Source: Bacillota bacterium (lineage in GTDB: Bacteria; Bacillota; Tb-RUG-66). Taken from it: a DNA stretch of 5,650 bases. The number at the start of each line of letters is the position of its first letter. Position 1 is the stretch's first letter. Below, piece by piece: positions 1 through 4,690 of the stretch. The notes under the pieces are model-generated. The model saw nothing but the letters and a program-made list of their open reading frames with translations, was not told the DNA's origin and made no database searches. Location: contig JAEEYS010000057.1 of the NCBI GenBank assembly GCA_016288255.1, forward strand, positions 1 through 5,650, written 5' to 3'. Position numbers and translations under genes: made by a program.

Positions 1-1
1 C

Positions 2-307
2 GGGCGGGCCTATTTCGCGCAATCCGATTCTCATTTGATAGAAGTCATGCCTTTTGGTGTTGATAAAGGTTCCGCTCTATTGAAATTAGCGGACTACTTA
101 AAGATCGACCCGGCAGAAACCATCGGTTTCGGCGACAATACCAACGATATCCCCCTTCTTCTAAAAGCAGGGATCGGGGTCGCCGTAGGCAATTCCGCAA
201 AACCGCTCAAAGAGATCGCGGATTATGTCTGTATCGCGCACCGCAACAAAGGGTTTGACGAAGGACTTCAAAAATTCATCTTTTCGAAACCGCCTTTTTG
301 TCAATAA
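2..307 (+). CDS. Cof-type HAD-IIB family hydrolase, C-terminal part (5' end outside window)
   Basis: This is the last 101 residues of a haloacid-dehalogenase-superfamily phosphatase; the frame is open from base 2, so the true start lies to the left. Seen directly: the motif III region 'GVDKGSALLKLADYL' with its lysine at fragment residue 22, and motif IV 'GFGDNTNDIPLL' with acidic residues D45 and D49, which in this family bind Mg2+. The usual 'GVAVGNSAKPLKEIADYV' segment follows, then a short tail. HAD-IIB/Cof proteins are cytoplasmic phosphatases acting on sugar phosphates, flavin or other small phosphorylated metabolites; the substrate cannot be told from this fragment. A TTG at 35 and an ATG at 47 are internal codons, because family homology continues upstream of them. 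The gene converges on the threonine operon and ends just before a shared terminator. The family call is secure; the exact role is unknown. Confidence 0.9.
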   Translation, partial: GRAYFAQSDSHLIEVMPFGVDKGSALLKLADYLKIDPAETIGFGDNTNDIPLLLKAGIGVAVGNSAKPLKEIADYVCIAHRNKGFDEGLQKFIFSKPPFCQ

Positions 308-321
308 ATCAAACAATAAAG

Positions 322-351
322 AAAACCACGCAAAAAACTGCGTGGTTTTTT
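322..351. terminator. Bidirectional intrinsic terminator between HAD gene and thrB
   Basis: A perfect 10-bp stem (322-331 with 340-349) has an 8-nt A-rich loop. It is followed on the plus strand by a run of T at 346-351, 15 nt after the HAD stop codon. On the minus strand the same stem is followed by TTTTCTTT, so it can also end the hom-thrC-thrB transcript, which stops at 387. Stem, loop and T-tracts are read directly; two-way use is inference. Confidence 0.88.
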
Positions 352-356
352 ATATC

Positions 357-375
357 ACAAATTTTCAAAATTTGT
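357..375. repeat. 19-bp AT-rich perfect palindrome after thrB
   Basis: ACAAATTTT at 357-365 and AAAATTTGT at 367-375 form a perfect inverted repeat around C366. It lies 11 nt past the thrB stop and just before the main terminator as read from the minus strand. In RNA it would make a weak hairpin of about seven A/U-rich pairs with a small loop. It may help 3'-end processing or be a chance product of AT richness; no function is claimed. Confidence 0.5.
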
Positions 376-386
376 TTATCTCTTTT

Positions 387-1295
387 TTACGCGAGATAGT
401 TTTCTTCTCCCGCTATGGAAATCCCTTCATTGCATCCGCTCATAAACCTGTAATTCCATAAAACGCCGCTTCTTTCTGTCGCCTCCTGCAAAAGCGGAAG
501 AACATCCCTTTTGATGCTTTCTACTTTTTCTTTTTGATTGTCCACAAACAGCAGCATGGAAGGCCCCGCACCGCTTAACGCGGACCCGATGATATCCAAA
601 TCTGCCACTTTTTGACGCAGAAAAGAAAATCCCGGTATCAAATCTTCTCTGTAAGCTTCATGCAGCCTGTCTTCCAAAGCATACTTCAGTAATTCCAAAT
701 CCCCTCTTAACATAGCCGCCGTCAAAAAACTGCTTCTGGATACATTGAATACGCCGTCTTGACGAGGGATCATCGTCGGCAAGATCTCCCTTGCTTTTTG
801 TGTCGCCAAAGAAAATTCCGGTATCAGCACACAAAAAGTGAGCTGCTCTGACAGTTCTTGCCGGATATAGTGTAATTGTTTGGCTTCTTTTTGGAAAACA
901 GATACGGTAAATCCACCCAAAAACGCCGGTACGATATTGTCCGGATGGCCTTCGATCTCCGTTCCCATCAAAAGCAGTTCTTCTTTGGAAAAAGGGCTTC
1001 CCAAAACATAATTCCCCGCAACAAGCCCTGCCGCGATGATAGCGGCGCTGCTTCCCAGCCCTCTGCAGATGGGAATTTCCATTTTTTGTTCCAGCGATAC
1101 GGGGATCACTTTTTCTTTCGCTTCCGCAAACACTTTTTGATATGCCTTTGTAAATAGATTTTCTTCTTCCATGTGCATATCTGTTCTTTGTACTATAATT
1201 TTATTTTTTGCGTTTAAACAAAGGCCCAGAGCATCAAAACCCGGGCCTAAGTTTGCGCTTGTAGCATACGCTTCTATTTGAAACTTGTCTTTCAT
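387..1295 (-). CDS. thrB: Homoserine kinase
   Basis: A 302-residue GHMP-family kinase that phosphorylates L-homoserine with ATP to O-phosphohomoserine, the step before threonine synthase. Visible motifs are the N-terminal 'ATSANLGPGFDALGL' (residues 11-25), the GHMP ATP-binding loop 'RGLGSSAA' (78-85), 'EGHPDN' (115-120) and the C-terminal glycine-rich 'SGAGPS' (241-246). Length matches the usual 290-310 residues. The start is placed at the ATG whose complement is at 1293-1295, because family homology begins a few residues later and an AAAGGAA ribosome site lies upstream at 1308-1314. The frame stays open to an ATG at 1442, but that 49-residue extension would overlap thrC by 115 nt and has no homology to the family. 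It is the last gene of the hom-thrC-thrB operon, 32 nt after thrC. It acts in the cytoplasm. Confidence 0.95.
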   Translation of the reverse strand: MKDKFQIEAYATSANLGPGFDALGLCLNAKNKIIVQRTDMHMEEENLFTKAYQKVFAEAKEKVIPVSLEQKMEIPICRGLGSSAAIIAAGLVAGNYVLGSPFSKEELLLMGTEIEGHPDNIVPAFLGGFTVSVFQKEAKQLHYIRQELSEQLTFCVLIPEFSLATQKAREILPTMIPRQDGVFNVSRSSFLTAAMLRGDLELLKYALEDRLHEAYREDLIPGFSFLRQKVADLDIIGSALSGAGPSMLLFVDNQKEKVESIKRDVLPLLQEATERSGVLWNYRFMSGCNEGISIAGEENYLA

Positions 1296-1307
1296 TGTTG
1301 CTTGTTG

Positions 1308-1314
1308 TTCCTTT
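1308..1314 (-). promoter_or_regulatory. thrB ribosome binding site
   Basis: AAAGGAA on the minus strand lies 12 nt upstream of the ATG at 1295, in the 32-nt gap after the thrC stop. The spacing is a little long, but this is the best site near the homology-supported start, and it argues against the upstream ATG at 1442. Confidence 0.6.
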
Positions 1315-1327
1315 CTTACCTTTCCCC

Positions 1328-2383
1328 TTATTCCGCGATCGCTTTTTCCAGCGCTTTTATATCTACCGGTATTTTCTGTAAAGAAAGATTTTGGTTCAAC
1401 ACGATATCCGGGTCCTTCAGTCCATTCCCCGTTAAGATGCAAACCACTTTTTTGCCCTTTAAATCATGTTCTTTACTGTAGTTGATCAGCCCTGCCAAAG
1501 ATGCGGCGGAAGCGGGTTCCGCAAAAATACCTTCACTGGACGCCAGCAGCTTTTGCGCTTTTAAGATCTCTTCGTCCGTCACTTTAAAAATACTGCCTCC
1601 CGTCACGTTTGCGGCGTGTACCGCTTTTTTCCAAGAGGCCGGATTCCCGATCCGAATAGCGGTAGCCACGGTTTCCGGTTCTTCAATGATCCTGTTTTCC
1701 ACAATAGGCGCCGCGCCGGCTGCCTGCACTCCCATCATTTTAGGAAGCGCCTCAATTTTCTTTTCATTGAAATATTCCTCATATCCCATATAGTAGGCTG
1801 AAATATTCCCCGCGTTGCCCACCGGCATGAACTGATAATCCGGCGCTTTTCCCAAAACGTCTACGATTTCAAAAGCGCCTGTCTTTTGCCCTTGCAGACG
1901 ATAGGGATTGATAGAGTTGACGATCGTCAACTTTAACGGTTCGGCGCATTCTCTTACCATATTGAGCGCATCATCAAAATTGCCCTTGATCTGAATGACT
2001 TTTGCTCCATAGATGATCGCTTGCGCCAGTTTTCCCATGGCAATCTTGCCTTCCGGTATCAAAACGATACATTTTAGCCCCGCTCTGGCCGCATAAGCAG
2101 CAGCGGAAGCGGAGGTATTGCCCGTAGAAGCGCAAATAATCGCTTTTGACCCTTCCTTTACCGCCATTGTCACGGCTGCCGTCATCCCTCTGTCCTTAAA
2201 AGATCCCGTGGGATTCATGCCTTCCACCTTGAAATAAACAGAAACATCTTTTAAGACCCCATCCAAATGTTTTGCTTCGATCAAAGGCGTGTTTCCTTCT
2301 TGAAGGGATATGATTTGATTTTCTTCTATTTTCAGTTCTTTAAAATGATTCTGATACTTCTTTAATATTCCTATCGGTTCCAT
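1328..2383 (-). CDS. thrC: Threonine synthase
   Basis: A 351-residue pyridoxal-phosphate enzyme of fold type II that converts O-phosphohomoserine and water to L-threonine and phosphate. The PLP lysine is K63 in 'NPTGSFKDRGM' (57-67). The substrate-binding loop 'ASTGNTSAS' lies at 85-93, the cofactor phosphate loop 'GNAGN' at 189-193, and the late conserved 'TGNGLKDPD' at 318-326. The size fits the short bacterial class (about 350 residues, Bacillus-like) rather than the roughly 430-residue E. coli type. The N-terminus lacks the SAM-binding extension of plant enzymes. The ATG at 2383 has a good AAGGGGA ribosome site 6 nt upstream that overlaps the hom stop codon, so translation of hom and thrC is probably coupled. 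Middle gene of the operon; cytoplasmic. Confidence 0.96.
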   Translation of the reverse strand: MEPIGILKKYQNHFKELKIEENQIISLQEGNTPLIEAKHLDGVLKDVSVYFKVEGMNPTGSFKDRGMTAAVTMAVKEGSKAIICASTGNTSASAAAYAARAGLKCIVLIPEGKIAMGKLAQAIIYGAKVIQIKGNFDDALNMVRECAEPLKLTIVNSINPYRLQGQKTGAFEIVDVLGKAPDYQFMPVGNAGNISAYYMGYEEYFNEKKIEALPKMMGVQAAGAAPIVENRIIEEPETVATAIRIGNPASWKKAVHAANVTGGSIFKVTDEEILKAQKLLASSEGIFAEPASAASLAGLINYSKEHDLKGKKVVCILTGNGLKDPDIVLNQNLSLQKIPVDIKALEKAIAE

Positions 2384-2389
2384 TGTTTT

Positions 2390-2396
2390 TCCCCTT
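2390..2396 (-). promoter_or_regulatory. thrC ribosome binding site overlapping the hom stop
   Basis: Minus-strand AAGGGGA begins inside the hom TAA stop (2397-2395) and lies 6 nt before the thrC ATG. A ribosome ending hom therefore sits on the thrC initiation site, the classic arrangement for translational coupling, which would help keep the two enzymes in proportion. The overlap is seen; coupling is inferred. Confidence 0.75.
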
Positions 2397-3615
2397 AAGC
2401 CATCGTATCCTGATCTAAAATACGGATCGCGCTGACTTTTTCTACTGCCGCGATCCCTTTGATCCGATCAATGTATGCCTGTAATTCGTCACAGCTCATT
2501 TCTTCCGTGATCATTACCAAGCTTTCTTCCTGATCTACCAGTTCTCCCAAATCGGACAGTTTTTCCAATTTCTGTTTTTCTTCTTGATCTTGAAAATCTA
2601 CTTTTACGTAGTAGTGATATTTCTTTTCTATGATCGGCATCGCTTCTTCTTTTGGCGCTCTGTTTACCATAGAGGACAAAGAAGGCTTGCTGGATATAAT
2701 GTCCATCAAGTTGGTAGCGATAGCGCTTCCTGTAGGTTTGCCCGCGCCCCTTCCCATGAACATCAAAGAGCCCGCATTGTTGCAGTCCATAGCGATCGCA
2801 TTATAAGAATCCACTACCAAAGACAACGGGTTTTCTTTTTTGATCATAAAAGGCGCTACCGTAGCGCTGATACAGCCGTTTTCTTTGCTGCTGACTGCCA
2901 CCATTTTGATTTCATAGCCCATTTTATCGGCCCATTCGATATCGGAAATGGAGACCTTTGTGATGCCTTCCACTTTCATATCTTGCATCTTGATGGTTTG
3001 GTGATACGCCAAAGAGCTTAAGATTGCAAGTTTTCTTGCCGCATCGTAGCCCAAAATATCCGCATCCGGGTTTTGTTCCGCATAACCCAGCTCCTGCGCC
3101 AGTTTTAATGCTTCTTCAAATTCCAAATTGCTGTTTTTCATTTTGGACAAAATAAAGTTTGTCGTTCCGTTCATGATACCGGATATCTTAGAAATATCAT
3201 TGACCAAAAGCTCATTCATCATCGGATCGATGACCGGGATAGCGCCTCCTACACTGGCTTCAAAGAGTAAAGATACTCCCATTTCCTGAGCCAGCTGGAT
3301 CAATTCTTCCCCATATTCCGATAACAACTCTTTGTTCGCGGTAACCACATGGCGTTTTTTTCTGAGGCTGTCTTCGATATATTCCCGTGCCGGATGGATC
3401 CCGCCGATCACTTCGATGACGATATCTATATCCTGATCTTGTTCAATATCTTTAAAGTCTGTGGTCAACAATTCCTGTTTTTCAAAGTTTTTATGCTTTT
3501 CTCTGCTTCGAATCAAAACATGCTTTACATTGAATTCATCGCTGATTTCTTTTTGAAGTAATTCATAAATGCTTGATCCCACTGTCCCGATACCTAATAA
3601 TGCCACTTGATACAT
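2395..3615 (-). CDS. hom: Homoserine dehydrogenase with a divergent C-terminal ACT-like domain
   Basis: A 406-residue enzyme that reduces L-aspartate 4-semialdehyde to L-homoserine with NAD(P)H, the branch point to threonine and methionine. The order is an N-terminal Rossmann domain with 'GIGTVG' (8-13), 'VTANKELL' (91-98) and 'FEASVGGAIPVI' (118-129), then the catalytic/dimer domain with 'NGTTNFI' (149-155) and 'DAARK' (191-195). D191 and K195 match the catalytic Asp/Lys pair known in yeast (D219, K223). 'GRGAGKPTGSAI' (288-299) follows. Residues about 333-403 align in position with the regulatory ACT domain, but the usual D-x-P-G-V-L loop is replaced by an acidic and lysine-rich stretch ('DQEEKQKLEKL'), and the region is shorter than normal. 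This may mean weak or absent threonine feedback. Monofunctional: no aspartokinase is fused. First gene of the operon; the start at 3615 has an AGGAG-type ribosome site 8 nt upstream. Confidence 0.95.
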   Translation of the reverse strand: MYQVALLGIGTVGSSIYELLQKEISDEFNVKHVLIRSREKHKNFEKQELLTTDFKDIEQDQDIDIVIEVIGGIHPAREYIEDSLRKKRHVVTANKELLSEYGEELIQLAQEMGVSLLFEASVGGAIPVIDPMMNELLVNDISKISGIMNGTTNFILSKMKNSNLEFEEALKLAQELGYAEQNPDADILGYDAARKLAILSSLAYHQTIKMQDMKVEGITKVSISDIEWADKMGYEIKMVAVSSKENGCISATVAPFMIKKENPLSLVVDSYNAIAMDCNNAGSLMFMGRGAGKPTGSAIATNLMDIISSKPSLSSMVNRAPKEEAMPIIEKKYHYYVKVDFQDQEEKQKLEKLSDLGELVDQEESLVMITEEMSCDELQAYIDRIKGIAAVEKVSAIRILDQDTMA

Positions 3616-3623
3616 GCTATTTT

Positions 3624-3630
3624 CTCCTCT
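3624..3630 (-). promoter_or_regulatory. hom ribosome binding site
   Basis: Minus-strand AGAGGAG, followed by A-rich sequence, lies 8 nt before the hom ATG. Its strength and spacing support the start at 3615, where the Rossmann glycine motif begins at residue 8 as expected. Confidence 0.8.
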
Positions 3631-3660
3631 ACCTAAAAGTTGTTTTTCTGTTTCCTTTAT

Positions 3661-3721
3661 TCCAATGAATACGCAGTCCTTATTTGTTCACGTATAAAAT
3701 ACTTGTGTTTTTATTCATGGA
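3661..3721. repeat. Inverted repeat framing the hom leader
   Basis: TCCAATGAATA at 3661-3671 is the reverse complement of TATTCATGGA at 3712-3721 apart from one extra base, with 40 bp between. Inside lies a small palindrome on the minus strand, GTATTTTATAC (3693-3703). If transcription begins near 3718, most of the outer stem (UGAAUA with UAUUCA) would be in the hom 5' leader of roughly 100 nt. No U-tract follows, so it is not an intrinsic attenuator. It could be an RNA fold, a protein site, or chance. Confidence 0.4.
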
Positions 3722-3735
3722 CATATCATATCATA
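3718..3735 (-). repeat. Shared 18-nt promoter block, hom copy
   Basis: The minus strand reads TATGATATGATATGTCCA over the hom extended -10 and predicted start site. The divergent ACT gene has the same block in the opposite direction at 3937-3954, differing at one base. The TATGA unit is repeated in tandem. Identity extends past the -10 into TATGTCCA, which basal promoter consensus does not require, so a common regulator site is plausible. Confidence 0.7.
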
Positions 3736-3753
3736 GCTTATTTTAAAATACAA
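3725..3753 (-). promoter_or_regulatory. Sigma-A-type promoter of the hom-thrC-thrB operon
   Basis: On the minus strand, a -35 box TTGTAT (3753-3748) is separated by 17 nt from TATGAT (3730-3725), which is preceded by TGA to give an extended -10 (TGnTATGAT). An A-tract of seven lies just upstream of the -35 at 3763-3757, similar to an UP element. The predicted start is near 3718, leaving a leader of about 100 nt before hom. The boxes are seen directly; activity is inferred. Confidence 0.7.
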
Positions 3754-3767
3754 GCGTTTTTTTATAT

Positions 3768-3788
3768 TTTTCCATTTTAAATGGAAAA
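3768..3788. repeat. 21-bp perfect palindrome upstream of the hom promoter
   Basis: TTTTCCATTT (3768-3777) and AAATGGAAAA (3779-3788) are perfect reverse complements around T3778. The palindrome starts 15 bp upstream of the hom -35 box, a position suited to an activator or to a repressor acting at a distance. The symmetry and the GG/CC core make it a fair operator candidate. No known consensus was recognised with certainty. Confidence 0.55.
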
Positions 3789-3831
3789 TTTTTCATTTTT
3801 TTATCCCGCAAAGGGCTTTATAATGGCACCC

Positions 3832-3844
3832 CATACCATATTAT
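3832..3844 (-). repeat. Third partial copy of the promoter block, midway between the two promoters
   Basis: The minus strand reads ATAATATGGTATG, matching 12 of 13 bases of the ACT-promoter copy at 3933-3945. Its 9-bp core TATGGTATG (centre 3836) is 105 bp from the core of the hom copy (centre 3731) and 105 bp from that of the ACT copy (centre 3941). It sits in no recognisable -35/-10 pair, so promoter constraint does not explain it. Confidence 0.5.
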
Positions 3845-3880
3845 CGCTTTTCCTGTTGTTCTTTTATTCGTTAAATTGCA

Positions 3881-3897
3881 TGATTACAAAATAATCA
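3881..3897. repeat. 17-bp inverted repeat TGATTA-n5-TAATCA
   Basis: TGATTA (3881-3886) and TAATCA (3892-3897) are exact reverse complements with a 5-bp spacer CAAAA. The repeat lies 21 bp upstream of the -35 box of the ACT-protein gene. It could be a dimeric transcription-factor site; in such AT-rich DNA a 6-bp arm also arises by chance. Confidence 0.4.
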
Positions 3898-3918
3898 AAA
3901 AGAAGTTACCAAAAAAAA

Positions 3919-3947
3919 TTGCACTTTTCCTCATATTATGGTATGAT
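3919..3947 (+). promoter_or_regulatory. Sigma-A-type promoter of the ACT-protein gene
   Basis: TTGCAC (3919-3924) and TATGAT (3942-3947) are 17 bp apart, with TG at 3939-3940 making an extended -10 (TGGTATGAT). Eight A residues (3911-3918) lie immediately upstream of the -35. A start near 3954 would leave a leader of about 47 nt before the ATG at 4001. The -35 is weak but the extended -10 is good. Confidence 0.7.
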
Positions 3948-3954
3948 ATGTCCA
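3937..3954 (+). repeat. Shared 18-nt promoter block, ACT-gene copy
   Basis: TATGGTATGATATGTCCA covers the extended -10 and predicted start of the ACT gene. It matches the minus-strand block at 3735-3718 in 17 of 18 bases, forming a long-range inverted repeat with centres 219 bp apart. This links the two divergent promoters and suggests one protein acts on both. Confidence 0.7.
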
Positions 3955-3986
3955 ATATATAAAACAATTGTGTTTAATGTACGAAC

Positions 3987-3992
3987 AGGAGG
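3987..3992 (+). promoter_or_regulatory. Ribosome binding site of the ACT-protein gene
   Basis: A perfect AGGAGG lies 8 nt before the ATG at 4001. It falls inside the longer open frame that could begin at 3968, so it decides the start in favour of 4001. Confidence 0.85.
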
Positions 3993-4000
3993 AAAATATC

Positions 4001-4441
4001 ATGTCAGACAAGAAATTACTGATTATCAATGCAGATATTTTACCGGAAATCTTTGAGAAAGTTTCTTTGGCAAAGCGTCTTTTAAGCAGCGGTGATGCTC
4101 CCAATATCAATAAAGCCTGTGAAATGGTCAATTTAAGCAGAAGCACTTACTATAAATATAAAGATAACGTATTTGAATATAGTGAGCTGGACAGAGGTAA
4201 AATCATTACCTTCTTTTTGCTGTTGAACCATACGCCCGGGATCTTGTCGGAAATCATCTCTGTTTTTGCGCTCTTAAAGTGTAATATCCTGACCATCAAT
4301 CAAAATATTCCCGTTATGGATGTTGCCACTTTAACGGTCACAGTCGATACCAAATACGTGGAAAAAAGCGCTTCCGAGCTGGTCGAGCTGTTGAGCCAGA
4401 CCAAAGGCTGCAGAAAAGTGGAAATCATCGGGATGGAATAA
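4001..4441 (+). CDS. UPF0735 (PheB-like) ACT domain protein with HTH-like N-terminus
   Basis: A 146-residue cytoplasmic protein in two parts. Residues about 22-57 ('AKRLLSSG...NKACEMVNLSRSTYYKYKDNVF') look like a helix-turn-helix; the 'LSRSTYYKYKD' segment resembles recognition helices of transposase and Trp-repressor-like folds. Residues about 67-143 form an ACT domain with the classic turn 'NHTPGILSEI' (76-85), which in this fold binds amino acids at subunit interfaces. The architecture and length match UPF0735/COG4492, which includes Bacillus PheB, often annotated as chorismate mutase without firm support. In Firmicutes this family often lies next to hom, as here. It is transcribed away from hom from a promoter sharing an 18-nt block with the hom promoter. 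A role as an amino-acid-responsive regulator of the threonine operon is inference; the molecular function is not established. No catalytic motif was seen. Confidence 0.9.
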   Translation: MSDKKLLIINADILPEIFEKVSLAKRLLSSGDAPNINKACEMVNLSRSTYYKYKDNVFEYSELDRGKIITFFLLLNHTPGILSEIISVFALLKCNILTINQNIPVMDVATLTVTVDTKYVEKSASELVELLSQTKGCRKVEIIGME

Positions 4442-4565
4442 ACATTTACGGTTTTATCCCAAAACGATCTGCTTTTCTGTTTTCACCTTGTTGCCTTAAA
4501 TTTCAGCAAAACGGATTTTTCTGATCTGTCAAAATATTTCCCTATTGTACACTAATAAGCAATAT

Positions 4566-4597
4566 AAGAGGTTTCTCTTTGAGAGACCTCTTTTTTT
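4566..4597 (+). terminator. Intrinsic terminator of the ACT-protein gene
   Basis: A 12-bp stem (4566-4577 with 4581-4592, one U-G wobble) with a TTT loop is followed by seven T residues at 4591-4597. It lies 124 nt after the stop codon, so the transcript has a fairly long 3' untranslated region. Confidence 0.88.
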
Positions 4598-4625
4598 ACT
4601 TTGTTTCTTATCTTTTTATTACCAT

Positions 4626-4659
4626 AAAAAAAGAGGAAGAACTTTTTCTTCCCCTTTTT
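4626..4659 (-). terminator. Intrinsic terminator of guaB
   Basis: Read on the minus strand, AAAAAGGGGAAGA and TCTTCCTCTTTTT pair with one G-U wobble around a short loop, and the 3' arm runs into seven T residues (4632-4626). It begins 31 nt after the guaB stop. On the plus strand the same place is an A-C mismatch, so the hairpin suits the guaB direction better, although it may be weakly two-way. Confidence 0.8.
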
Positions 4660-4690
4660 ATTCTTCTTTTATGAAAGCAGTTTGGCCGTT

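Larger units (their letters stand above)
4442..4690. other. Intergenic region without a supported gene
   Basis: This gap lies between two converging genes and is AT-rich. Apart from the two terminator hairpins listed separately, I see no RNA gene, no protein-coding frame with a ribosome site, and no convincing promoter. A TTGACA-like hexamer on the minus strand near 4530 has no matching -10 at suitable distance. An open frame from 4545 crosses both terminators and runs antisense into guaB, so it is not a gene. Confidence 0.7.

Noticed and set aside
1296..1442. Upstream ATG extending thrB by 49 residues
   Set aside because: It would overlap thrC by 115 nt, the added residues do not resemble the family, and the ATG at 1295 sits just ahead of the conserved N-terminal motif with its own ribosome site.
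2584..3021. 145-codon plus-strand open frame inside hom
   Set aside because: It is antisense to a clearly conserved enzyme, has low-complexity composition rich in F, H and R, and no homology or ribosome site was seen.
3616..3718. T-box, riboswitch or threonine attenuator in the hom leader
   Set aside because: The leader is only about 100 nt, shows no T-box motif, no run of Thr/Ile codons and no U-tract terminator before hom.
3819..3824. TATAAT as an extra plus-strand promoter for the ACT gene
   Set aside because: A perfect -10 hexamer, but no acceptable -35 lies 16-18 bp upstream; only T-runs are present. The promoter at 3919-3947 is better supported.
3968..4000. Upstream ATG start for the ACT protein
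   Set aside because: The extra 11 residues include the AGGAGG ribosome site itself; the ATG at 4001 has ideal spacing and matches the family's N-terminus.
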